From positions 21,524-27,448 of the forward strand of contig NYUL01000001.1 of NCBI GenBank assembly GCA_002684055.1: DNA of 5,925 nucleotides. The letters run 5' to 3'. Position numbers and translations under genes: made by a program. A model generated the notes under the pieces. It was not told the DNA's origin, made no database searches, and was given only the letters and a program-made list of their open reading frames with translations. The DNA is from Gammaproteobacteria bacterium (GTDB lineage: Bacteria > Pseudomonadota > Gammaproteobacteria > Magnimaribacterales > TMED112). The number at the start of each line of letters is the position of its first letter. Position 1 is the stretch's first letter. Positions 1 to 5,391 of the stretch are shown in pieces.

Positions 1-456
1 GGTTTTATTACTGAAAGCTTGGGTTTTTATAATTTCTTTCTAATTATGGGTTTAATTGGTATCCCATCAATATGTTTATCATATTTGCTTCTAAAGGAAT
101 TCAAATTTAGTTTTCAAAACAATTTAAGGATATTGGCAATTGCCACCGCTATGCTAATTTTTATACTGTCTCTACTGCAAATCGAAGATGGCCGCCTAAG
201 CCTAATCAACGATAAAATAATGCATTTTGGTGCTTATTTGTTCTTATCTCTTTTAGTCTTCAAGGCAAGCCAATCTACTAAAAGCTTATATTTAATAATG
301 ATCATGTTTTTAATGGGATTTTTTATAGAAATTATTCAAGGTAATTCAGGATTGAGGAATTTCGAGTATATGGATATAATAGCGAATTCTTTAGGTATTT
401 TAGGGGGCTTTCTTATATATTTATTAGCTAATAAAACCTTGAAAAAAATATCTTAA
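1..456 (+). CDS. AmpG-like permease C-terminus fused to VanZ-like domain (5' partial)
   Basis: The frame is open from the first base to the TAA at 454-456, giving 151 visible residues, so the gene starts outside the window. Residues 1-36 (GFITESLGFYNFF, then a helix containing IP) match the pattern of the last core helix of AmpG-type major facilitator permeases, which import muropeptides through the inner membrane in cell-wall recycling. Residues 42-151 form a VanZ-like domain with four predicted membrane helices (about 43-60, 70-87, 96-112 and 124-143). Its family-type signature is DKIMHF (D71, H75), E110 and Q113, R119, then D125, N129 and G132. VanZ-like proteins are small membrane proteins of unclear biochemical role; the founder is linked to teicoplanin resistance. 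No stop separates the two parts. Internal starts such as TTG at 19, ATG at 46 or ATG at 151 are possible but have no clear ribosome binding site. The VanZ-like assignment is firmer than the AmpG one, which rests on about 35 residues. Confidence 0.7.
   Translation, partial: GFITESLGFYNFFLIMGLIGIPSICLSYLLLKEFKFSFQNNLRILAIATAMLIFILSLLQIEDGRLSLINDKIMHFGAYLFLSLLVFKASQSTKSLYLIMIMFLMGFFIEIIQGNSGLRNFEYMDIIANSLGILGGFLIYLLANKTLKKIS
420..435. repeat. 16-bp perfect palindrome upstream of groES
   Basis: TTTATTAGCTAATAAA reads identically on both strands. It lies inside the last codons of the VanZ-like gene and directly before the candidate heat-shock promoter. It could be an operator, but a palindrome of this length is not very unlikely by chance in A+T-rich DNA. 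Confidence 0.3.
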
Positions 457-466
457 ATACCTAAAT
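438..466 (+). promoter_or_regulatory. Candidate sigma-32 heat-shock promoter for groESL
   Basis: CTTGAA at 438-443 matches the -35 element of sigma-32 (RpoH) promoters, as in the E. coli groE promoter. After a 15-base spacer, ACCTAAAT at 459-466 is a weak match to the -10 element CCCCATNT (about 4 of 8). It lies 28 bases before groES and overlaps the end of the upstream gene. No CIRCE inverted repeat (the HrcA operator) was found here, so sigma-32 control is the more likely mode. The weak -10 keeps confidence low. Confidence 0.35.
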
Positions 467-494
467 AAAGATTGTTATTGGAGGATAACTGAAT

Positions 495-782
495 ATGAAA
501 ATAAGACCATTACAAGACAGAGTAGTAGTAAAAAGACAAGATGAAGAAACAACTTCAGCTGGAGGTATAGTCCTTCCCGGATCAGCTACAGAAAAACCTC
601 AGCAAGGTGAAGTAGTAGCAGTGGGCCCTGGAAAAAAATCAGATGACGGAAAAAACAACCCAGTTGATTTGAAAGTTGGAGATCATGTAGTGTTTGGCCA
701 ATATGGCGGCAATACTGTGAAGATAGACGGAGAAGAATTTTTAATTCTTAACGAAAGTGAAATTTACGGAGTCATTAAGTAG
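495..782 (+). CDS. groES: Co-chaperonin GroES (10 kDa chaperonin)
   Basis: GroES forms the seven-subunit lid that caps GroEL in the cytoplasm, closing the chamber in which proteins fold. The 95-residue protein has the usual family length and begins MKIRPLQDRVVVKR, the standard N-terminal beta strand. The mobile loop (about residues 16-32) carries the GGIVL hydrophobic tripeptide region that contacts the GroEL apical domain. The C-terminal half has the expected KVGDHVVFGQYGG and FLILNESEIYGVI segments. GGAGG at 480-484, ten bases before the ATG, is a strong ribosome binding site and supports this start. The gene lies 38 bases after the VanZ-like gene. Its TAG stop (780-782) is built into the ribosome binding site of groEL, so the two are translated as a unit. 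Confidence 0.98.
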   Translation: MKIRPLQDRVVVKRQDEETTSAGGIVLPGSATEKPQQGEVVAVGPGKKSDDGKNNPVDLKVGDHVVFGQYGGNTVKIDGEEFLILNESEIYGVIK

Positions 783-790
783 GAGAAATT

Positions 791-2431
791 ATGGCAGCAA
801 AAGATGTTAAGTTCGGAGAAAGTGCAAGAGTAAAACTGTTACAAGGTGTAAACGTTCTTGCTGATGCAGTTAAGGTAACACTAGGCCCAAAAGGAAGAAA
901 TGTAATTTTAGATAAATCCTTTGGCGCCCCAACAGTCACTAAAGATGGTGTTTCAGTTGCAAAAGAAGTTGAGCTTGAAGATAAGTTCGAGAACATGGGA
1001 GCACAAATGGTTAAAGAAGTTGCTTCACAAACTAGTGATCAAGCAGGAGATGGAACTACAACAGCTACAGTTCTTGCACAAGCAATAGTAAATGAGGGTC
1101 TCAAGTCAGTAGCAGCTGGTATGAATCCTATGGATCTCAAAAGAGGTATTGATAAAGCTATTGCATCAGCAGTTGAGGAAGTGAAGAAACTTTCAACCCC
1201 TTGCAAAGACAGTTCAGCTATTGCACAAGTAGGATCTATTTCAGCTAACGGCGATACAGCAGTAGGCGAGATAATTGCCGAAGCAATGGACAAAGTTGGC
1301 AAAGAGGGAGTTATCACTGTAGAAGAGGGTTCAGGTATCGATAACGAATTAGATGTTGTTGAAGGTATGCAGTTTGACAGAGGTTATTTGTCCCCGTATT
1401 TCATTAATAATCAAGATAAAATGAATGTTGTTCTTGAAGACCCATTCGTTCTACTTTTTGATAAAAAAATATCAAATATTAAAGATTTAATACCTTTGTT
1501 AGAAGGTGTTGCAAAATCTGGAAAAGCTTTAATGATAATCGCTGAAGATGTCGAGGGTGAAGCCCTTGCAACATTAGTAGTAAACAATATGCGTGGGATC
1601 GTAAAAGTTGCTGCATGTAAAGCTCCTGGTTTTGGTGATAGAAGAAAAGCAATGCTTGAAGATATTGCTGTGCTTACAGGTGGCAGAGTGGTTTCGGAAG
1701 AAGTTGGAATGTCATTGGAGACAACAACAATTGAAGACCTTGGTACAGCTAAGAAAGTCGTTTTAGACAAAGAAAATACTACGATAGTTGATGGCACTGG
1801 ATCTAAATCAAAAATTTCAGGCAGAGTTCAGCAAATTAGAACCCAGATGGAAGAAACAACTTCAGACTACGACAGAGAAAAACTTCAAGAGCGTGTAGCA
1901 AAACTTGCTGGCGGTGTTGCTGTTATTAAAGTTGGTGCTGGTTCTGAAGTAGAAATGAAAGAAAAGAAAGCAAGAGTTGAGGATGCTTTGCATTCAACAA
2001 GAGCTGCTGTTGAAGAAGGAGTTGTTCCTGGCGGTGGCGTAGCGCTTATGAGAGCACTTCAAAAAGTTGGAAAATTAACAGGTGATAATGAAGATCAACA
2101 AGCTGGTATAAATATAGCTTTACGAGCTTTTGAATATCCTTTAAAAACAATTGCAAGCAATGCTGGAGAAGAAGCATCAGTTGTCGCTGAGCACGTAAAA
2201 AAATCTAAAGGTTCAGATGGTTTTAATGCTGCGACTGGCGAGTATGGCGACATGCTTAAGATGGGGATTCTTGATCCTGCTAAAGTTACAAGGACTGCTC
2301 TTCAGGCAGCTGGTTCAATTGGTGGAATGATGATAACTACAGAATGTATGGTATCAGAGCTACCTTCTAAGGATCCAGCACCTGCCGGTATGCCTCCTGG
2401 AGGTATGCCAGATATGGGCGGCATGATGTAA
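791..2431 (+). CDS. groEL: Chaperonin GroEL (60 kDa chaperonin)
   Basis: GroEL forms the double-ring ATP-driven folding chamber of the cytoplasm. The 546-residue length is typical. The sequence tracks the E. coli protein closely, and numbering is preserved up to the catalytic region: Asp52 lies in TKDGVSVAKE, Asp87 in AGDGTTTATVLAQA, and Asp398 in RVEDALHSTRA (codon at 1982-1984). These are the ATP-binding and hydrolysis residues. The domain order is equatorial (about 1-133 and 409-525), intermediate (134-190 and 377-408) and apical (191-376), with the substrate-binding segment RGYLSPYFINN. The protein ends in a Gly/Met-rich tail (PPGGMPDMGGMM), shorter than the GGM run of E. coli but of the same kind. 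AGGAG at 781-785 lies five bases before the ATG and overlaps the groES stop. A strong terminator follows at 2451-2480. Nothing looks broken or unusual. Confidence 0.99.
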   Translation: MAAKDVKFGESARVKLLQGVNVLADAVKVTLGPKGRNVILDKSFGAPTVTKDGVSVAKEVELEDKFENMGAQMVKEVASQTSDQAGDGTTTATVLAQAIVNEGLKSVAAGMNPMDLKRGIDKAIASAVEEVKKLSTPCKDSSAIAQVGSISANGDTAVGEIIAEAMDKVGKEGVITVEEGSGIDNELDVVEGMQFDRGYLSPYFINNQDKMNVVLEDPFVLLFDKKISNIKDLIPLLEGVAKSGKALMIIAEDVEGEALATLVVNNMRGIVKVAACKAPGFGDRRKAMLEDIAVLTGGRVVSEEVGMSLETTTIEDLGTAKKVVLDKENTTIVDGTGSKSKISGRVQQIRTQMEETTSDYDREKLQERVAKLAGGVAVIKVGAGSEVEMKEKKARVEDALHSTRAAVEEGVVPGGGVALMRALQKVGKLTGDNEDQQAGINIALRAFEYPLKTIASNAGEEASVVAEHVKKSKGSDGFNAATGEYGDMLKMGILDPAKVTRTALQAAGSIGGMMITTECMVSELPSKDPAPAGMPPGGMPDMGGMM

Positions 2432-2450
2432 TTTAAAAAATTACTATTAG

Positions 2451-2480
2451 AAAAGGGAGCTTTGTGCTCCCTTTTTTTTT
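2451..2480 (+). terminator. Rho-independent terminator of groESL
   Basis: GGGAGC at 2455-2460 pairs with GCTCCC at 2466-2471 around a five-base TTTGT loop. The stem can be lengthened by AAAA (2451-2454) pairing with TTTT (2472-2475). A run of nine T (2472-2480) follows the G/C-rich stem. It starts 19 bases after the groEL stop and separates the chaperonin operon from the superoxide dismutase cluster. Confidence 0.93.
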
Positions 2481-2502
2481 CAGTTTAAATTAGACTTTAA
2501 TA

Positions 2503-2679
2503 ATGAAAATATTATTAAGTTTCGCATTTCTATTGGCCTACCCAAATCTTATATTTGCACATAGTTCAGGCCTTATGCATCTTCATGGTCTTGAATTTAT
2601 TATTGCCATGGTGATTGCTTCATTTGTTATTATGAATTCAAAAAAATTACTAAAAATTAGGAGAATAAAAAATGATTAA
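2503..2679 (+). CDS. Small secreted or membrane protein upstream of sodN (58 aa)
   Basis: An ATG frame of 58 codons fills the gap between the groEL terminator and sodN. The product begins MKILLSFAFLLAYPNLIFA, a typical signal peptide with a plausible cleavage site after FA at residue 19. The mature chain would start HSSGLMHLHG, with His20, His26 and His28. A second hydrophobic stretch (about 30-45, LEFIIAMVIASFVIM) and a basic tail (KKLLKIRRIK) follow, as expected for a one-helix membrane anchor. The stop (TAA 2677-2679) lies 8 bases inside sodN, and the sodN ribosome binding site lies within the last codons, so the two genes look translationally coupled. No ribosome binding site is obvious before its own ATG. 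I do not recognise the family. The histidines hint at metal binding and recall the N-terminus of HupE/UreJ-type nickel permeases, but that is speculation. Confidence 0.62.
   Translation: MKILLSFAFLLAYPNLIFAHSSGLMHLHGLEFIIAMVIASFVIMNSKKLLKIRRIKND
2659..2663 (+). promoter_or_regulatory. Ribosome binding site of sodN
   Basis: AGGAG lies eight bases before the sodN ATG and within the coding sequence of the 58-residue upstream gene. It fixes the sodN start and implies that initiation at sodN occurs while ribosomes finish the upstream frame. Confidence 0.8.
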
Positions 2680-3130
2680 GATAAATTCTGTAAAAGCACA
2701 TTGTGATATACCTTGCAAAGTATACGATCCGTATATGGCTCAATACGCAGCAATTAGTGTATTGAGATTAATTGATCTCATTGATGAGATGCCTGATAAC
2801 CCTTCAAGTAAATCTGATCTTGCCAAATTATCAAGACTTGTTGAGCAAAAAGAGGAGCATGCTCACAAGGTTAAGGAGGAGGTAACAACAATATGGGGCG
2901 ATTACTTCAAGCAACCACAGATAGATAAATATCCGAATGTTCATAGCCTTGCTCATTCAATAATGATGGCAGCTTCAAAATGTAAACAAGAATTGGCTAG
3001 GGATAATGGTGAAGAACTATTAAGCAAAGTGAATGAGTTCGCTGAAATATTTTGGTTATCTAAAGATGTAGAGGTTGAGGTTGTTACATCAAAAAACCTT
3101 CCTCATGTCGATGTAGTGGTTCCTAAATAA
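2672..3130 (+). CDS. sodN: Nickel superoxide dismutase (precursor)
   Basis: SodN converts superoxide to oxygen and hydrogen peroxide at a nickel centre. In known enzymes the metal is held by the N-terminal His1 and by Cys2 and Cys6 of the processed protein. Here residues 10-18 read HCDIPCKVY, the nickel-hook motif H-C-D-x-P-C-x-x-Y, preceded by a nine-residue propeptide (MIKINSVKA) that must be removed to free the histidine. The mature chain would be 143 residues. That is longer than the Streptomyces enzyme (117) but has the helical pattern expected of the four-helix-bundle subunit, with the segment KEEHAHKVKEEVTTIWGDYF near the middle. No signal peptide is present, so it should be cytoplasmic. 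The start is supported by AGGAG eight bases upstream. The gene overlaps the preceding small gene by 8 bases, and sodX begins 3 bases after its stop. Confidence 0.96.
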   Translation: MIKINSVKAHCDIPCKVYDPYMAQYAAISVLRLIDLIDEMPDNPSSKSDLAKLSRLVEQKEEHAHKVKEEVTTIWGDYFKQPQIDKYPNVHSLAHSIMMAASKCKQELARDNGEELLSKVNEFAEIFWLSKDVEVEVVTSKNLPHVDVVVPK

Positions 3131-3133
3131 TAG

Positions 3134-3403
3134 ATGCTAAATTTATTTCAAGTTAGTGGAGTAAGCATGATGCCTAGTTATAAACCTAGGCAGTATGTCT
3201 TATCCTTTGCTTCAAGAAACATTAAAAAAGATGATGTCATTGTTTTCAAAGACAGCAAAAACGAAAAATTTATCAAGAGAGTTAGTTGGGTAAATAATGA
3301 GAAATTTAAGGTCCAGTCTGATAACAAAAACTACCCCTCAGTTATTTTAGGTAAAGTGCTAGAAACTAAAGATATAATTGGCAAAGTAATATTTAAATTT
3401 TAA
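3134..3403 (+). CDS. sodX: Nickel-type superoxide dismutase maturation protease
   Basis: This is a small S26-family (signal-peptidase-like) serine protease expected to cut the SodN propeptide so that the N-terminal histidine can bind nickel. The nucleophile region is SGVSMMPSY, with Ser11 in the family S-M-x-P box. The general base is probably Lys48 in FIKRV, matching the K-R-V box of S26 peptidases. The later QSDNKNYPS and IIGKVIFKF segments match the conserved S-D-N and G-x-V blocks. At 89 residues it is a minimal catalytic core without the N-terminal membrane anchor of ordinary signal peptidases, which fits a cytoplasmic substrate. It starts 3 bases after the sodN stop and has no good ribosome binding site, so translation probably depends on coupling. 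The downstream membrane-protein gene begins 2 bases after its stop. Confidence 0.92.
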   Translation: MLNLFQVSGVSMMPSYKPRQYVLSFASRNIKKDDVIVFKDSKNEKFIKRVSWVNNEKFKVQSDNKNYPSVILGKVLETKDIIGKVIFKF

Positions 3404-3405
3404 AA

Positions 3406-4077
3406 ATGGATTCTTCATTAAGCCTCTTAAATGAAATTGTCATATTTTCATTTTTCATAACAACTGTAATTTGGATTGGCCTAACATTTTATTCAAGTCT
3501 GATATCTCAGGAATACCTCAAAAAAGCTTCTTATGAAGAAAAAAAAGGGTATATGCTTAATATTCAGGCAAATGTTATGTGGTACATGCGATGGTCTTCA
3601 CTTGTATCATTTTCACTTTCTGTTTACTTGATGAGTTTCTTATCAAATATTGAATATGCATATAACATTGGCACATCTTTGGCTTCCTTGCTTATCACAA
3701 TTATGTTTCTCAATACTTGGATGATAATTTGGCGTAAACAAAAGAGGATAATTGCTCAAACTAGTGACTGGATAAAATGTGAATCTAGATATGACTTAGC
3801 AATAAGGACAAATACAATTTTTTCAGTGCCATTGCTTGCTCTAATGCTTTATTCAGCTCAAACAAAGAATGTTGAGAGCCCTTTACTAGAAATTGATGGA
3901 AGCATAGGGCCAGGATGGTCATCTGCAGCCCTATGGGCCGGTTTAATATTAGTGCTTCTTATTGAGTTAAATTTGATTTTTGGAAAAAACAGAAACTGGA
4001 TGGACTCATCAAAAAAAATAATTATCTCTGGATTAGTTTTTACGATAATTCTTGGCTATTTGCTTAGATATTATTAA
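3406..4077 (+). CDS. Urate_ox_N (PuuD-like) membrane protein in the sodN operon
   Basis: A 223-residue integral membrane protein with about six predicted helices (roughly 10-33, 64-82, 88-109, 135-151, 174-193 and 203-220). Several blocks resemble the membrane domain of PuuD-type urate oxidases (Urate_ox_N): WIGLTFYSSLI (23-33), YMRWSSL (60-66), FLNTWMIIWRKQKRII (101-116), and RTNTIFSVPLL (134-144). In that family the membrane domain is followed by a cytochrome c domain. Here the protein ends after the membrane part and has no CxxCH haem site. It also contains no histidine at all, so it cannot bind haem through histidine, and I would not call it a urate oxidase. It starts 2 bases after sodX, without a clear ribosome binding site, which suggests coupled expression with the superoxide dismutase genes. 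Its TAA stop overlaps the stop of the opposite-strand gene. The family resemblance is fairly firm; the function is unknown. Confidence 0.75.
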   Translation: MDSSLSLLNEIVIFSFFITTVIWIGLTFYSSLISQEYLKKASYEEKKGYMLNIQANVMWYMRWSSLVSFSLSVYLMSFLSNIEYAYNIGTSLASLLITIMFLNTWMIIWRKQKRIIAQTSDWIKCESRYDLAIRTNTIFSVPLLALMLYSAQTKNVESPLLEIDGSIGPGWSSAALWAGLILVLLIELNLIFGKNRNWMDSSKKIIISGLVFTIILGYLLRYY

Positions 4078-5291
4078 GAATTCTTGGTTATCTTCACTTG
4101 TTTGACCTTATTTACATCAATCTTTGAAGTCTCAAGTTTATATGATTCTAATTGTATACAAATATTATTCGTAGGGATCTGATCAAGGTGATCTATGATA
4201 AGCCCATTTAATGTTTTTGCACCTTCTTCTGGCAAGTTCCAGTCCATTCTCTTGTTGAGCTCTCTGATTATTGTAGACCCATCAGCAAGAACAGAATTCT
4301 CATCGACAATTTCATAATCTTCTTCTAATTCTTCAACATTCAATTGCCCAACTATTTGCTCTATTAAGTCTTCCAGTGTTATTAATCCTGTTACTTCACC
4401 ATATTCGTCGACGACTAGAGCTGCTTCTGAGCCATTCTTTTGAAAGTTCTTTAGTTGAGCAAATAGTTGAGTGCTTTCAGGCACATAGTAGGGCTCAATA
4501 AGAAAGTCCGTTAAATCAGTTTCAAACTTTTCAAGCTGCTCAATTTCTTTTGAATGTATAAAACCAATTATTTCAGATTCAAGCTCTTTGTAGACAGGGT
4601 AGAATCTATTTCGTTCGTCATTTTCAAAATCGGCAACCTTGTTAAGGTTAAGACTAATAACTTGGTTTATAGGTATTAAGATGTCTTGGACTGATAATTC
4701 TTTTAAAGCCAATAAAGATCTCATTGCTTCCATTTCGTCATTATCTACCTGTTCAGTATCTTTATCTAAAACAGATTTTAGCTCCTCCCTATTTAAACTT
4801 TTTGCAAAGTAATTTTCTCCTCCCTTTACTCCTGTTATCCAAGAACTAAAGAAATTTAAAATTCTAGATAACCATCCTAGGTATGTAGTTAGAAACTCGA
4901 GAATTATGCTAGCTGGATAAGCAATAGCTTCAGGTTTCTTGGCTGCGAAATTCTTTGGTGCAATTTCTGCAAAAATAATAATAAGAATTGTTAATAATAA
5001 AGTACCAATCCAAACATATTCATCACCAAACTCTTTTATCACGAAATACGTTAATAATGCTGATGCAGAAATATTTACCAGGTTGTTGCCAATCAAGATA
5101 ACACCCAATACCTCATCAATTTTATTTCTTAAGGAATTCACTCTTTTGGCTGATTTTTGGCCATTCTCAGCAGCAGTATCCAGTTTAATTTGATTGATTG
5201 CTGTTATGGAAGTTTCGGAACCAGAGAAGAAAGCGGATATAAAAATCAGCACAATCATAACTATTATTAGAATGAGGCCAAAATTATCCAT
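4074..5291 (-). CDS. corB: CorB/CNNM-type magnesium transport protein (HlyC/CorC family)
   Basis: A 405-residue inner-membrane protein of the CNNM/CorB family, implicated in Mg2+ (and Co2+) transport. The N-terminal DUF21/CNNM domain (about 1-155) has the conserved SGSETSITAIN (23-33), IGNNLVNISASAL (67-79) and EIAPKNFAAKKPE (109-121) motifs and four hydrophobic segments. A CBS-pair region follows (about 200-315): its second half is canonical (VVDEYGEVTGLITLEDLIEQIVG, 293-315), while the first looks shortened and reads DILIPIN where relatives usually have D-I-M-x-P-R. The C-terminal CorC_HlyC domain (about 322-402) contains LADGSTIIRELN. Length is close to E. coli YfjD/CorB (413 residues). 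In E. coli that gene lies near ffh-rpsP, and here it diverges directly from rpsP, supporting the assignment. No Shine-Dalgarno sequence is visible before the ATG. The stop overlaps the converging gene by 4 bases. Confidence 0.9.
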   Translation of the reverse strand: MDNFGLILIIVMIVLIFISAFFSGSETSITAINQIKLDTAAENGQKSAKRVNSLRNKIDEVLGVILIGNNLVNISASALLTYFVIKEFGDEYVWIGTLLLTILIIIFAEIAPKNFAAKKPEAIAYPASIILEFLTTYLGWLSRILNFFSSWITGVKGGENYFAKSLNREELKSVLDKDTEQVDNDEMEAMRSLLALKELSVQDILIPINQVISLNLNKVADFENDERNRFYPVYKELESEIIGFIHSKEIEQLEKFETDLTDFLIEPYYVPESTQLFAQLKNFQKNGSEAALVVDEYGEVTGLITLEDLIEQIVGQLNVEELEEDYEIVDENSVLADGSTIIRELNKRMDWNLPEEGAKTLNGLIIDHLDQIPTNNICIQLESYKLETSKIDVNKVKQVKITKNS

Positions 5292-5332
5292 TTATGTAAT
5301 AAATAAAATTAATCAAGAAAATAAGAGATAAG

Positions 5333-5363
5333 TTGTGAATCTTTGCAAGAAAAGGTGTAAAAT
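5333..5363 (+). promoter_or_regulatory. rpsP: Candidate sigma-70 promoter of rpsP
   Basis: TAAAAT at 5358-5363 (5 of 6 to TATAAT) is a reasonable -10 box. TTGTGA at 5333-5338 (4 of 6 to TTGACA) lies 19 bases upstream, slightly longer than ideal. This would give a leader of about 20 bases before the rpsP ATG at 5392. Confidence 0.4.
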
Positions 5364-5376
5364 GCCATTTTCAAAT

Positions 5377-5382
5377 ATTATA
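5377..5382 (-). promoter_or_regulatory. corB: Candidate -10 box for the divergent corB gene
   Basis: On the minus strand these bases read TATAAT, a perfect -10 hexamer, giving a leader of about 80 bases before corB. The -35 region would fall inside the first codons of rpsP and no good match is seen there, so the call rests on the -10 box alone. It would overlap the rpsP leader. Confidence 0.3.
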
Positions 5383-5391
5383 CAGCAAATT

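Noticed and set aside
19..21. TTG as the true start of the VanZ-like protein
   Set aside because: The frame is open to the window edge and the residues before and after it match an AmpG-type terminal helix, so a start upstream of the window is more likely.
457..494. CIRCE (HrcA operator) before groES
   Set aside because: No TTAGCACTC-type inverted repeat is present in the leader or just upstream of it.
775..996. Open frame on the minus strand at the start of groEL (73 aa)
   Set aside because: It lies entirely opposite groES/groEL coding sequence. The product is a low-complexity Ser/Thr/Ala chain typical of an antisense shadow, with no family resemblance.
1039..1317. Open frame on the minus strand within groEL (92 aa)
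   Set aside because: It is an antisense shadow of the conserved groEL reading frame with no ribosome binding site or recognisable domain.
1411..1797. Open frame on the minus strand within groEL (128 aa)
   Set aside because: It is an antisense shadow. Its Ser/Thr/Pro-rich product mirrors the groEL codons.
4076..4085. AAGAATTCTT palindrome as a bidirectional terminator
   Set aside because: The ten-base palindrome has no loop, is A/T-rich and is not followed by a T-run, so it cannot act as an intrinsic terminator.
4939..5193. Open frame on the plus strand opposite corB (84 aa)
   Set aside because: It is complementary to the conserved CNNM membrane domain. There is no ribosome binding site or family match.
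5362..5364. Earlier in-frame ATG for rpsP
   Set aside because: It would add ten residues (MPFSNIIQQI) not found in the family. The ATG at 5392 gives the standard S16 N-terminus, and the earlier ATG overlaps the likely -10 box.
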